From: CAYNEO01 sp964396245
GTDB taxonomy: Bacteria; Zixibacteria; MSB-5A5; GN15; FEB-12
Direction of reading: 5' to 3'
Assembly (NCBI GenBank): GCA_964396245.1
Contig: CAYNEO010000011.1
Span: forward strand, 14,254 to 78,253
DNA length: 64,000 bases
Part shown: positions 50,314-59,763 of the stretch, in pieces
How positions within the stretch are numbered: the first letter of the stretch is position 1
Layout of the letters: each line of letters opens with the position of its first letter
Translations under genes and position numbers: made by a program
The notes under the pieces: model-generated
What the model was told of the DNA's origin: nothing
What the model saw: only the letters and a program-made list of their open reading frames with translations
Databases searched by the model: none

Positions 50314-51317
50314 AGCAGGGCCAGTCCGACGAGCAAATACTGAATCGGATGGATCGGCTTTGAGCTGAGAATTTCGATGACGAAAAATGTCAGAAATGTC
50401 AGGGTGATGAACATGACCGCGTATTTCACCGTTCGCATTGTCTTCTGATATTGATTCACCGGTAAGAGCAAATTCACGCCGAACAGCGATTCGTTCACAG
50501 CATATTGAGAACCCACCCACTCCTGGGGAAAATCACGGCTGACGTGAAGCACTCTCCAGTCAGCCTTGAACCCATTCGCACCCAGTTCTCGTGTCGCCGG
50601 CAGGTAATCCCCGGTGAAACTCGGGTTCTGCCAATCTGATGACAGATTTACCTTTGTCTCTTTTCCGACGGGTGAAAACAGGAGTTCGGAACTGCCGTTG
50701 AGGTTCAACTTTGTCTCGAAAGTATAACCCGCACTTCCAGCTGCATCCTTGACCGGAATGCTGATACCCGAAGAAAACAGATCCCTGGTCGGGATGCCCG
50801 GAGTCGCCTCGACTTGTTCATCATTCCACTGAAAACTGATAGGGTCTCTTACGCCCTTCATGTCGGAAATGCCGAACGAGAGCGAAGCCTTGTCCCACAT
50901 AATGTCTTCGGGACTGACATCCAATTCATCGAACGATGGCGGATTAAATGAGGCGGATACGTCGAGGACGGAATTATAGACGATGACGTCAAAAATACCC
51001 CGATTTCGAATTTCGGGGCTGATGTCACCGTTAATTTCAAGGCGCTCGGGCAAAAAATGAGCCGCGTGAACGTACTGAACCGCCTCTTGCTTGTCATTAA
51101 AGGTTCTAAATTTGAATGGAATGGTCAGTACCGGTCCGATCAACACCTGTTTTTCACCCCAGTTTCGGCTAATCTCACTCGCAACAGTATCGCGCCGTTT
51201 CTGTCGCTCGGAGATCAGCGATGAAATCATGAGTAATGGAATGAGCAGGAAGATCGTCAGGACGACGATGATGATCACGCGGGCCCCAACCGAATTTCTC
51301 AAGTCCATCTTGGACAT
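50314..51317 (-). CDS. creD: CreD-like inner membrane protein (C-terminal part lost in gap)
   Basis: About 335 residues are visible from ATG 51317, preceded by GGGAGG at 6 bases; GTG 51323 is two codons earlier. It has one N-terminal transmembrane helix (about 12-33) and a long periplasmic domain with PFKFRTF, PERLEINGDISPEIRNRGIFDVIVYNS, FSFGISDMKGVRDPI-type strands and KADWRVLHVSRDFPQEW, the CreD signature. A hydrophobic helix begins VKYAVMFITLTFLTFFVIE, and HPIQYLLVGLAL precedes the gap. CreD is usually about 450 residues with several C-terminal helices, so roughly 110 are missing. Its role in the envelope and in beta-lactam responses is known for Proteobacteria only. Confidence 0.85.
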
Positions 51318-51718
51318 TGTCACCTCCCGGCATTTGGTTTAGCATTATACACGCATCCGTTTCGCCCGGTAGCAGAATTATTTCGGGCCCGGGCTTTCAA
51401 CGAGTCACAATTCAGCCTGGCTCGGGTCCAACCATAAAAACAGACGGATCCGGTGTCCCTGTCCGGCACACGGACTACTGTGTCTATTTTTCTTGCAACC
51501 GGTGCAGTGTTAAACTTGACGCGGTACATTGGGTCACTTAGGTTCATCGGAAAATCAACGGGACCGTTTCCTGTGAGAGACTCCGGTCACGAAGTCCAGC
51601 GCAGAGCGAGTCCCACGGTCAGGACTTACCGGGGAGAGACCGCTTGCTGCCGCCATCTTCATTCGAGAAATATCCCCAACCGGTGGCTCGTAGCGGTCCG
51701 GCCCAAAGGAGGAAGGAA
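51318..51718. other. Divergent intergenic region, nothing recognised
   Basis: A 401-base region between creD (-) and the propeller lipoprotein (+). Short frames occur but none has coding character or a good RBS. No promoter could be assigned with confidence. Confidence 0.5.
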
Positions 51719-52717
51719 ATGAAGCAAAAACCAGTCATGTGGTTGGCGGTGTGCCTGATGGTCGCCTGCTGTCTCGTTCTCTCTTGCAGTGACGACGACG
51801 ACACCGGCCCGACTGATCCCGGGACGAGTTCCTCGCTGACAGGCCATTGGCGCGTTGTCAGCGGTGATGAGGCGATCCAGTTTAATTTCAACAGTGACAA
51901 GACGCTTGATCGACTTTACGAGGCCGATTTCGGATTTCGGTCATTCAAATCGAATGTCTACCTCCTGATCGAATCCCAGGTGATGTTCGACGGAAATGTT
52001 TACAATTACACCATAAGTTCCGATACCCTGCGGTTGCTCGATGTCGATTTCTCGATAGTGATGGTTCGGGATGACACCGCTCCGGGTCTCAACGACTGGA
52101 TTGTCGCTCTTTCGACGTCGACCTCGTTTGACCCGCCTCTCACCAGCACGGTCGATATTGACTGGCACGGTGACCGGCTGTGGTTCGGCAACGCCTACTC
52201 CGGCGATTACTTGTACCAGGTCGATCCTGTTACCGGCACCGTTGCGGACAGTCTGCCGATCGGCCCGTCTGCCTTTGCACTCTGCTGGGCCGGAGATCAG
52301 TTATGGGTGTCAAGCAACGGCTATAGCCGCCTTTACCTTCTGGACACTATCTCCGGAACTTCGTCGTTCTACAGCCTCGAAATGAGCTCCTGGATTCAGG
52401 GAATTGCATTCGATGGAGAGGATCTCTGGGCCGGCAGCAACAATTCACGGACAATTTACCGCTACAATCCGACCCTGGACACCATCGTCGACACGTTTCA
52501 TGTCGATCGACCAATCCACGGCATGACGTACCATGATGGGTACATCTACGCATGTGCGGACGGTATAATAAACCGGATTCAGATTTCGCCGTTCCGGGTT
52601 GTCGCGGCCTTTCGAATCGAGGGAGCCCACGTTGAGGGTATCACAAACGACGGAACTAATTTCTGGATGCTCGCCACAAACGACATTGTGACCTTTGTAA
52701 CCAGCGCTTCTTTTTGA
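51719..52717 (+). CDS. Lipoprotein with C-terminal beta-propeller
   Basis: 332 residues from ATG 51719 (AAAGGAGG upstream). Lipobox Cys in LVLSCSDDDDTG, followed by an acidic linker. Residues about 38-130 are a small beta domain (GHWRVVSGDEAIQFNFN, then SQVMFDGNVYNYTISSDTL). Residues about 140-332 are repeated blades with WHGDRLWFGNA, WAGDQLWVSSN, FDGEDLWAGSN and YHDGYIYACAD cores, each followed by a strand like LYQVDPVTGTV, as in glutamine cyclotransferase or SMP-30-like propellers. It is probably a surface-anchored binding protein; no catalytic residue can be assigned. Confidence 0.77.
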   Translation: MKQKPVMWLAVCLMVACCLVLSCSDDDDTGPTDPGTSSSLTGHWRVVSGDEAIQFNFNSDKTLDRLYEADFGFRSFKSNVYLLIESQVMFDGNVYNYTISSDTLRLLDVDFSIVMVRDDTAPGLNDWIVALSTSTSFDPPLTSTVDIDWHGDRLWFGNAYSGDYLYQVDPVTGTVADSLPIGPSAFALCWAGDQLWVSSNGYSRLYLLDTISGTSSFYSLEMSSWIQGIAFDGEDLWAGSNNSRTIYRYNPTLDTIVDTFHVDRPIHGMTYHDGYIYACADGIINRIQISPFRVVAAFRIEGAHVEGITNDGTNFWMLATNDIVTFVTSASF

Positions 52718-52774
52718 TTGCTGCCGATCAACGACGCCGATGCTCGCGAGACGCAGCAGCAAGTACCGATCAAA

Positions 52775-52812
52775 GAATACCCTTCGGCGAAATAGCTGAA
52801 GGGTATTTCTCT
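52775..52812. terminator. Bidirectional hairpin terminator
   Basis: AATACCCTTCGGC pairs with GCTGAAGGGTATT (13 bp with one G-T pair) around a 6-base AT-rich loop at 52776-52807, followed by TCTCT on the + strand and by TCTTTG on the minus strand. It lies between the convergent propeller lipoprotein and LVIVD-repeat genes. Confidence 0.75.
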
Positions 52813-52829
52813 ACCGTCTTTACAGCCGC

Positions 52830-54953
52830 TCATTTCAGTAACAGCATTTTCCGTGTTCTCATAAACTCGTCGGTCTGGATGCGATACAGGTAGATACCTG
52901 TTGATACCGACCGACCATCATCGCTTCTGCCATCCCACTCGATTCGATGTGTACCCGATGACTCCTCGTGGTCTACCAGTGTCCGCACCTTCTGTCCGAG
53001 GATATTTAGCACATCGATCCTGACAAGACCTCGCCGGGCGAGGCTATATTCAATCGTCGTTACCGGGTTAAACGGATTGGGATAATTCTGATCCAGAGAG
53101 AAGCCCGCCGGAATGATATCGTCCTCCGTAACATCGACAGGAAACGTGGGACGGAGAATCATGACTGAAAAATGATCGGCCACGTACGCAAGATCGCCGG
53201 TTACAAATACGCCGCAGGCATCTCCGGCGGTATTATAGCTACCAGCCAGGATCGGATAGGTCGGGCTCCCAACATCTATCATATGCACACCGTCGGTTAC
53301 ATCAGCCACAAAGGCAAAGTGCTCATAGTAGTACACACCGCGAGCCAGGCCCGGAGTATCGTAGGTCCCGACCAGGACCGGGTTGGCGGGATTCAAGACA
53401 TCGATTATCTGAAGGCCCGCTGCACCATCGGCCACGTATGCGAAATCGCCCGATAGCACAATGTCCCAGGAGTTGCCCGGCGTATTGCAGGTGCCAGTTA
53501 CGGCGGGGCTCGCGGGATTTGAGATGTCAATTATTTCGAGGCCGATCGTGTCTGCCGCCAGATAAGCGTAATTACTTCTCACGTATACACCCCGGCCGAT
53601 ACCGGGCGAATCATACGTCCCCGCCAGAGTCGGGTTTGCGGGATCAGAGACATCGATTACCTGGAGTCCGGCCGAACCATCCGCCATGTACGCATAATCA
53701 CCGGAGGCAAATACCCCAATGGTCCAACCGGGCGTGTCGTAACTTCCTGTCGGGGTCGGGTTCGACGGATCGGAAATATCTATCACTTGCAATCCTGCAG
53801 GACCATCGGCGACATACGCGTAATTGCCGGCAACATACACGTCGCGTGACCTGCCGGGTGTATCATAGCCTCCCGCCACGGTTGGATTTCCGGGATCGGA
53901 TACATCGATCACGGTCAGCCCGGTATATAGATTAGCCGCATAGGCATATCCACCCGCCACGAAGACGTTCCAGGGGAAGTTGTTGGTATCGTAATTCCCG
54001 AAAAACATCGGGTTCGACGGATCGGAGATATCGACTATACTCATTCCTATAACGTCGTCGCCTATATAGCAGTAATCGCCTGATATGAAGATACTGTGGG
54101 AATAGCCGACTGTGTCCCATGATCCGAGCAACACGGGATTCGCGGGGTCGGTGATGTCAATGATCACCGGACCCGAGGCGTTGTCTGCGACAACGGCGAG
54201 GTTTCCGACAACCTGAACATCTTCGGCGCAAAAGGTATCGTGGCTTCCGACAAAGGCGGGATTGGCAGGATCAGAAACATCGATAATCTGAAGCCCGGTA
54301 GAATCATCGGCGATATACGCGTAGTCGCCGGCAACGAATACTCCTCGCGCCCAGCCGGGCGTGTCGTAACTGCCTGCAAGGGAGGGGTTGCCGGGATCGG
54401 AAATATCGATGATTTTGAGACCCGCGGTGTCATCGGCGACATAAGCGTAATCCCCGGAGATAAAGACCGCCCGGGCATTCCACGTGCCGTAATCCGCTAC
54501 CATTGCAGGATTGGCGACATTGGAGATATCCACGATATGAAGACCTGCAGTCCCACCAGCTACGAAGGCATAATTGCCTGACACGGCCACGTCGTGGGCG
54601 GCTCCCGGAAAATGATCGGTTCCTGTCAGGAACGGGTCGGAGACGTTAGAGACATCTACAATATGCAGACCCGAATCTCTCTGGGCGACATACACGAAAT
54701 CACCTGATTTGAAAATGCCGTTGCCGTCACCCGGCAGGTAAAGTTCCCTGACCAGAGTCGGCGTGGCGGGCATGGAGACGTCGACTATGACCAGCCCGTT
54801 CTTGAACGCACAGTAGGCGTAATTGCCATCGACGACAGCGTCGTATGCGCCCGACCAGATCGCCGAGCCGACATACTCGATATTCTGCGCCGAAACCGCA
54901 TTCGCCACGATAAGCATGGCTATAATAACCGCAAGACGAACAACGGGTCTCAT
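52830..54953 (-). CDS. Secreted LVIVD-repeat protein with T9SS-type sorting domain
   Basis: 707 residues from ATG 54953, fixed by GGAGG 5 bases upstream and a signal peptide (MRPVVRLAVIIAMLIVANAV). It consists of 14 tandem repeats of about 42 residues with a GDYAYVADG-x-AGLQVIDVSDP core (LVIVD repeats, beta-propeller-like) spanning about residues 25-600. The last 90 residues are the sorting domain (NYPNPFNPVTT, LNILGQKVR, RKMLLLK). The protein is likely a large extracellular propeller that binds ligands or proteins. It is expressed from TTGACA-N17-TATTTT with a 200-base leader. Confidence 0.9.
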   Translation of the reverse strand: MRPVVRLAVIIAMLIVANAVSAQNIEYVGSAIWSGAYDAVVDGNYAYCAFKNGLVIVDVSMPATPTLVRELYLPGDGNGIFKSGDFVYVAQRDSGLHIVDVSNVSDPFLTGTDHFPGAAHDVAVSGNYAFVAGGTAGLHIVDISNVANPAMVADYGTWNARAVFISGDYAYVADDTAGLKIIDISDPGNPSLAGSYDTPGWARGVFVAGDYAYIADDSTGLQIIDVSDPANPAFVGSHDTFCAEDVQVVGNLAVVADNASGPVIIDITDPANPVLLGSWDTVGYSHSIFISGDYCYIGDDVIGMSIVDISDPSNPMFFGNYDTNNFPWNVFVAGGYAYAANLYTGLTVIDVSDPGNPTVAGGYDTPGRSRDVYVAGNYAYVADGPAGLQVIDISDPSNPTPTGSYDTPGWTIGVFASGDYAYMADGSAGLQVIDVSDPANPTLAGTYDSPGIGRGVYVRSNYAYLAADTIGLEIIDISNPASPAVTGTCNTPGNSWDIVLSGDFAYVADGAAGLQIIDVLNPANPVLVGTYDTPGLARGVYYYEHFAFVADVTDGVHMIDVGSPTYPILAGSYNTAGDACGVFVTGDLAYVADHFSVMILRPTFPVDVTEDDIIPAGFSLDQNYPNPFNPVTTIEYSLARRGLVRIDVLNILGQKVRTLVDHEESSGTHRIEWDGRSDDGRSVSTGIYLYRIQTDEFMRTRKMLLLK
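53142..54880 (-). repeat. Fourteen tandem LVIVD-type coding repeats
   Basis: Units of about 126 bases. Repeated coding elements are AYVADxxxGLQIIDIS and DPxNPxxxGSYDTPG. Thirteen units are full; the last (AYVADHFSVMIL) is degenerate. The sixth and seventh units are the most divergent within the run. Confidence 0.88.
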
Positions 54954-55164
54954 GACAACCTCCAATTTCAGATGGTCTGTGACCGGCTTGATAGACCCGG
55001 AAGCGTTGTACCCTGGTTGCGACAACGAGTCACATTATCCTAATGGCCTTATGTAATGCAAAAGAGGTGGCGAGTTGCAGACACCGGATGTCGTGCACTG
55101 GAGTTTTCCCTGTGTTGTTATCCATGTATGCGCACGGGGCGCGAACATGGATGCTCTTGTCACT

Positions 55165-55193
55165 AAAATATATTACCTGAAAGGGATTGTCAA
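55165..55193 (-). promoter_or_regulatory. Strong sigma70-like promoter of the LVIVD-repeat gene
   Basis: On the minus strand TTGACA (55188-55193), 17-base spacer, TATTTT (55165-55170). Predicted start near 55158, giving a leader of about 205 bases to ATG 54953. The rest of the 440-base interval 54954-55393 holds a hairpin GCGATCC-N17-GGATCGC (55260-55290) and no gene. Confidence 0.62.
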
Positions 55194-55393
55194 AGGATTC
55201 GTGTGAAACGCGTTCCCATCTCCATCCACTTGCGATCGAGCCAATCCCGGCCAGACACCGCGATCCCTTGGGTTATTAAGAGAGGATCGCAGAGGGCCGG
55301 GTGAAGTATGCCCGAAGCTGTTAATCCGCCCCGTTTGGACGGTTCGAATCAAGGAGCCAAATGGAAGGCTTCTCGTTTTCGGCGGGCGCAGAC

Positions 55394-56956
55394 TTATATC
55401 ACCGGACGAAGCGAGATTTCATTAACGTACACCAACATCCTGTCCCGATTTGCCAGATAGTCACGCAGCATATATCCGATATCCGGCTCTACCCGACCAT
55501 CATAGATCGCGTTTCCGTTGAAGGTCACCACTACGTTCTTGTCCAGAGCGATCATCTGCGCGTCAATCCGGATACGAAATGCGCCTACGCGCGAGCCCTG
55601 AATGTCGAACCGGTTGTCCCTGTATGCGGCTCTAATCATGGCCGAGGGCTTGTCACGCATGAAAATGAGGTAGTTTCTTGGCGCCGGCATCCGTCCGCTC
55701 AACACGATCTCCTTTCCATCACGCTTGACAGTGAGCGACACTGCGGCCCCGCGCTTCAAGGTAGCCTTGAATGTATTGAGATCCGCCATGCTGTCGATTG
55801 GCATACCGTTCCCGTTGATCACGATATCACCCTTCTGCAGACCAACTCGCCTCGACAGTCTGTCGCCCTCAGACAACGACGCTACCATCAACCCGGGGCC
55901 CGGAAAGGTATCATTTGGCCAGAACCCGATCGATATCGTGCTGTCCACCAGGGCGACATTGTAATCGACATGCCAGTCGGCCGGTTCGTCAGTTGTGATC
56001 TCGTCGATCGCAAGCCACTTGCACACCCCGAACTCCGGTGTGGCCGTTTCCCAGATGATCGTGTCAGGGGATGAATTCCGTATGTGTTGCGCCAGGTAAT
56101 CGAATACGTCCGAATAATCGTAATCAATTATACTTCCGATGTGTTCGCCCTGGAGTTTGCGGTACAGGATGTTGGCGCCGGCCTTCTCGGCCATGGCAAT
56201 CGTCTTTTGCATTTGCGATGTTGGATAGTAATTGTCACGGTCGGCGGATGTGACATAGATAGATGAGTTAGCCATGTTGGGGGCATAGGTCGAGTGCCCG
56301 CCGTCCTCGCTGCCGACTCCCATTGAACCGTTGAGCGCGGCAAAGGCAGCAAAGTCGGTCGGCCTGATCATGGCATAGAGAAACGCCGCCGAGGCGCCAT
56401 CGGAGATACCGCTCACGTACACCCGGTTGTCGTCGATATTGAACCTTGATTTCATCATGCGTATCTGGCCGGCGATATTTGTCATACCGACCTCATCCCA
56501 CCAGACGGCGCCCTCTTGCCCGAACGGAAAGAGGACAAACCAGCCGCTCTTCTCGGCATCCTCCATCAAGGCCGTGTTTCCGACATATTGCGTTGGATCC
56601 GGATCGATAAACGGTCGCCCCACAACCCCGTGCAGATGAACCAGCATCGGTGTCGGCGACTGTGGGTTGTACCCCGACGGCACATACACCACGTAAGGCC
56701 GACGGACACCGTCGATGCACGTAGCCGAATCCAAAAACCACTCTCCCCCGGCTGCGTCGGGAAATGTCATTGATTGAATTTCGGTCATGACCTCGCCCCA
56801 GTCGGGTTCAGCGGAGACGATTCGCGCAATCAGCGCATCCTGCTCCGGCCCCGGCGCCGTATTGGCGAGTGTATGCAAGTCGGCCTGCCATTGCTGAGCC
56901 AAACCTGCGGCAGTCGAGGCCAGTACGCAGGCTATAGCGATAAACACCCTGAGCAT
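55394..56956 (-). CDS. Secreted PHB-depolymerase/esterase-like hydrolase with PDZ domain
   Basis: 520 residues from ATG 56956, chosen for the signal peptide (MLRVFIAIACVLASTAAGLA) and AAAGGGAG about 10 bases upstream. Residues about 60-330 form an alpha/beta hydrolase of the PHB depolymerase/esterase type: RPYVVYVPSGYN, LVHLHGV oxyanion region, nucleophile Ser in VSGISDGASA. A PDZ-like domain follows (about 380-450, RRVGLQKGDIVINGNGMPID and LKRGAAVSLTVKRDGKEIVL), then a short beta-rich tail. Probably a periplasmic or secreted esterase whose substrate access depends on the PDZ domain. It is a single gene. Confidence 0.8.
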   Translation of the reverse strand: MLRVFIAIACVLASTAAGLAQQWQADLHTLANTAPGPEQDALIARIVSAEPDWGEVMTEIQSMTFPDAAGGEWFLDSATCIDGVRRPYVVYVPSGYNPQSPTPMLVHLHGVVGRPFIDPDPTQYVGNTALMEDAEKSGWFVLFPFGQEGAVWWDEVGMTNIAGQIRMMKSRFNIDDNRVYVSGISDGASAAFLYAMIRPTDFAAFAALNGSMGVGSEDGGHSTYAPNMANSSIYVTSADRDNYYPTSQMQKTIAMAEKAGANILYRKLQGEHIGSIIDYDYSDVFDYLAQHIRNSSPDTIIWETATPEFGVCKWLAIDEITTDEPADWHVDYNVALVDSTISIGFWPNDTFPGPGLMVASLSEGDRLSRRVGLQKGDIVINGNGMPIDSMADLNTFKATLKRGAAVSLTVKRDGKEIVLSGRMPAPRNYLIFMRDKPSAMIRAAYRDNRFDIQGSRVGAFRIRIDAQMIALDKNVVVTFNGNAIYDGRVEPDIGYMLRDYLANRDRMLVYVNEISLRPVI

Positions 56957-57257
56957 AATGCTTCTCCCTTTCAATTTTGCAGTGATTCTTTCCCGGTTCT
57001 CTGGCCGTATTACCCGTCCAGCTACGTCTCCGAACACGGTCAGCACACCTGCAAATATCCCGTGTTTTTCAGCATCTATCTGTAGGAGATGAGCGAACGG
57101 TTGGTGTTACCGGCTCGCTGGTTGATTGTCCCCGAAGTCCGCCTTGTCACCCCCGATAAGGCCGACAGTATCTTAACAAATATCAGGCATGCAACTGAAG
57201 TCAAGTGGTATTTTGGCCACACTTCCGCCGCACCGGGGTGACCTCCGCAAATATCGG
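56957..57257. other. Intergenic region, nothing recognised
   Basis: A 301-base interval between two minus-strand genes: downstream of the aspartyl protease and upstream of the esterase. It probably contains the esterase promoter. No box pair, hairpin or small gene is convincing. Confidence 0.5.
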
Positions 57258-58017
57258 CTACGGACCCGGCCGCTCGAACGCCCGTGAGAAGTATTTACTC
57301 GGTTTCACATAGAGCCGGTTGTGAGGGTAGTCGAAAATCACGTTAAAGCGGCGAATGCAGTCATTTCCCAGGATACCATCGGCCCCCTCCTGTCTTGATC
57401 GCACCTCGGCCGGTGCAAAGGCAGTGGGGATGTCGCTCAGCAATCGCCCTCCCAGCCACAGTTTCCGGGTTATCCCGAGATGCCCGTGAATATCGCCGCT
57501 CAAACCGGTGCCGAGATAGCTGGAAGTGAGGCTGTCGGGGAGGGTGTACTTCTGCTCAGGCCCGGTCAGCAGTTCGAGGGCTTTATCCGATGCCAGATCG
57601 ATATACAGGGTAACATCGACACTTTCGCCTTCCACGACTTCGACCTTGCCCTGGAGAAATGGGAGGTTTCGCTTGAGAACGACAGGGACCGTCTGCCAAC
57701 TGGAGTCAGGCTCAACGAAATCGTCGCCAAACAATGTGATCGTTTCCGTATCATAGTCAATGCTGACGACATAATGACCGAACAGATTCCAGCCTATGAC
57801 TCCGTCGGANNNNNNNNNNNNNNNNNNNNNNNNNNNNNNNNNNNNNNNNNNNNNNNNNNNNNNNNNNNNNNNNNNNNNNNNNNNNNNNNNNNNNNNNNNN
57901 NNNNNNNNNCACGACATTGCGTTTCAGGTGAAACGGAACAGACAAGTCCTCGGCCCAGGTACCGGAGGACACACAAAGGCCGAAAAGAATGGCTATAGCT
58001 GCTGACCTGAGCTTCAA
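57258..58017 (-). CDS. Secreted retropepsin-like aspartyl protease (interrupted by scaffold gap)
   Basis: Two pieces flank the 100-N gap. The upstream piece (57910-58017) starts at TTG 58017, 9 bases after GAGGAG, and encodes a signal peptide and LSVPFHLKRNVV, the usual entry to the first catalytic strand. The downstream piece (57258-57809) contains DGVIGWNLFGHYVVSID, GGRLLSDIPTAF and DGILGNDCIRRFNVIFDY, a second-half aspartyl protease pattern. The catalytic D-T-G should fall inside the gap. The two pieces are in different frames across exactly 100 N, so the true gap is not 100 bases long. It lies 29 bases after the metallo-beta-lactamase gene and is likely in its operon. Confidence 0.75.
57810..57909. 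other. Scaffold gap (100 N)
   Basis: Exactly 100 N, a placeholder join inside the aspartyl protease gene; it hides the expected catalytic DTG segment. Confidence 0.97.
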
Positions 58018-58046
58018 ATCATTGCTCCTCGAGACGACTCGCGCGT

Positions 58047-59000
58047 CTACTGCTTGCCGAATTGGATCATCGTACCGGCGGCAGGGTAGCTGCATCGGCC
58101 CGGGAATGCCCTGGCCAGTTCCGTGTACGCATCGATGCCCGTGCAGTGCGACAGCATAATCTTCTGCACATCAAACTGCTTGAGCGCTTCGATCGTTTTC
58201 TGCATCCGTTCGGAAGAAGCTCCAACCAAATGAGTGCCACCGATGACAGCGTAGATTTTCTGTCCGCCGGTAAGCTCGCTGACATATTGCATCGTGTTAA
58301 CCAGGCCGGCATGACCGCATCCCAGAATTATCACCACGCCCTCGGGCACCGTGAAGAACATGGCCTGATCATCTTGAATTGGGTCGGGCGACTCCAGGCT
58401 TTCGTCCAGGAAGGCATATTCACGCAAGCCGGTATCCTCGAAATCGGTCACGCGAGGGATCTGCCCGGTGACCATTACGCCTTCACAAACGGGCGTGGGC
58501 GTCTCTGTCTCGATCAGGCTGTCAACCCGACTCCTCAGTTGCTCCCGGGATAACGGCATGCTCCAGGGTATCGCCTGACCACGGATTTTCCAGTATCTGG
58601 TTTCGAAACCGGCCGGATGGACAAGCAGATCGACAGAACCGCAGGCACTCAGGGCGCTGTCTAACCCGCCGGTGTGGTCATGGTGGGCATGGCTGATCAC
58701 GATAGCGGAGGTTTTGCCCAGGTCCACACCAAGTGAACGGACATTTTCGAGCAGCGTCCGTCCGCCGCCCGTGTCAAAAAGAATCTGGCTTTTGCCGGAA
58801 TTGACGAGAAATGAAACACCCCACTCACCCAAAACAGCTCCGGAACCCGCCATGTTTTCGACGAGCACCGTGATGCCCACCTGGGGAAGCGTTTTCAATT
58901 CGATCTTTTCACTTTGTGGTTGGACGCCGGTGGCCATCAATGATGGCACGGCCAGACAGGCCCATATTAATCCGTGTCCCATACTACCCTCCGAATGCAT
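58047..59000 (-). CDS. Exported metallo-beta-lactamase-fold hydrolase
   Basis: 317 residues with a signal peptide (about 1-25). The MBL metal motif is complete: H-x-H-x-D-H in SHAHHDHTGG, a further His in LGCGHAGLVN and a His in IMLSHCTG. The pattern IGITVLVENMAGSG (actual VGITVLVENMAGSG), FDTGGG, GGLDSAL and GGTHLVGASSERM matches the dihydropterin/RFA-P-synthase-like MBL branch. Expression is from ATGACA-N17-TATATA and the gene is the first of an operon with the aspartyl protease. Substrate unknown. Confidence 0.85.
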   Translation of the reverse strand: MHSEGSMGHGLIWACLAVPSLMATGVQPQSEKIELKTLPQVGITVLVENMAGSGAVLGEWGVSFLVNSGKSQILFDTGGGRTLLENVRSLGVDLGKTSAIVISHAHHDHTGGLDSALSACGSVDLLVHPAGFETRYWKIRGQAIPWSMPLSREQLRSRVDSLIETETPTPVCEGVMVTGQIPRVTDFEDTGLREYAFLDESLESPDPIQDDQAMFFTVPEGVVIILGCGHAGLVNTMQYVSELTGGQKIYAVIGGTHLVGASSERMQKTIEALKQFDVQKIMLSHCTGIDAYTELARAFPGRCSYPAAGTMIQFGKQ

Positions 59001-59062
59001 GTGTGCAGGTTTACGTCACCGGTCTCGGTTACACATCAAATCACCTTTCGCCACATGTGTTT

Positions 59063-59091
59063 TATATAGGCGTCAGTAAAACCGATGTCAT
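59063..59091 (-). promoter_or_regulatory. Sigma70-like promoter for the MBL/aspartyl protease operon
   Basis: On the minus strand ATGACA (59086-59091), 17-base spacer, TATATA (59063-59068). Predicted start near 59056, leader about 55 bases before ATG 59000. Confidence 0.58.
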
Positions 59092-59172
59092 CATATAATC
59101 TGTTGGCCGCTGCCTGAATTCCGGTGCCTACCCAGACATCGACCGGGACGACGCCTCAGTGCCCTTGAGACG

Positions 59173-59334
59173 TCATCCCTCTTGCCTGAATCCGAAGAAC
59201 CCAAAGAAACCGAACAGACCGAACAGCCCGTAGAGGGCGTAAAACGACTCGTTTCCGGTCGGCGTTCCGAGCAAACCGAGACATCCAAGGAACCCCAGGA
59301 AACCAAGGTACCCGAGTCTTCTTTTATTCCTCAT
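59173..59334 (-). CDS. Small Leu-Gly-Phe-repeat membrane protein
   Basis: 53 residues from ATG 59334 with GGAGG 7 bases upstream, a strong start signal for such a short gene. After a basic N-terminus (MRNKRRLGY) it has repeats of L-G-F/L tripeptides, LGFLGFLGCLGLLG, a polar loop TPTGNESFYALYG, then LFGLFGFFGFFGF. This is two short hydrophobic hairpin segments, as in small proteins found in scattered bacteria that start RxKxxGYLGFLGFLGF. Function unknown; a membrane-embedded small peptide, possibly oligomeric. Confidence 0.65.
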   Translation of the reverse strand: MRNKRRLGYLGFLGFLGCLGLLGTPTGNESFYALYGLFGLFGFFGFFGFRQEG

Positions 59335-59445
59335 AGCGATTCCTCCGACAATTGGCAACCAACTGTATGCGAACCCGAAACTTCCGCTTACAATTACGGT
59401 TAGTCCGCCACACAGGTTTCGTGGAGAAATTACGATATCCGGGTT

Positions 59446-59763
59446 CTAGTACTCCTGCTCATAGACAACATCATAGTGCTGGGAACGCGGATCAAACCGT
59501 TTCAGGACCTGTCTCGCCTTTGTCGGTACGTGGGCGACCTCATAATCCTCACCGGTAAAGGCTTTGATATTGTCCAGCGAATCGAACCACATGATGGTTA
59601 TGAACTCTTCCTCATCGGCCAGCTTCCGGCGCAACACCTGTATGGAATGATATCCGGGAAGATTCATACCTGCAATTCCCGGGATCACTTCCGTGGTCAA
59701 CACCTCGAAATACGCATCGGCGTTTTCAAGGGTTGTATAGCCGTGCCAGATTCGCCCAACCAT
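59446..59763 (-). CDS. Antibiotic-biosynthesis-monooxygenase-like (dimeric alpha-beta barrel) protein
   Basis: 105 residues. The ABM domain is indicated by IWHGYTTLENADAYFEVLTTEVIPGI, then HSIQVLRRKLADEEEFITIMWFDSLDNIKAFTGEDYEVAHVP, a pattern shared with heme oxygenase-like and quinol monooxygenase proteins of the dimeric alpha-beta barrel superfamily. AGGAGTCAAA precedes the ATG. It is a cytoplasmic single-domain protein; the ligand (flavin-free oxygenase substrate or heme) cannot be told. Confidence 0.78.
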   Translation of the reverse strand: MVGRIWHGYTTLENADAYFEVLTTEVIPGIAGMNLPGYHSIQVLRRKLADEEEFITIMWFDSLDNIKAFTGEDYEVAHVPTKARQVLKRFDPRSQHYDVVYEQEY

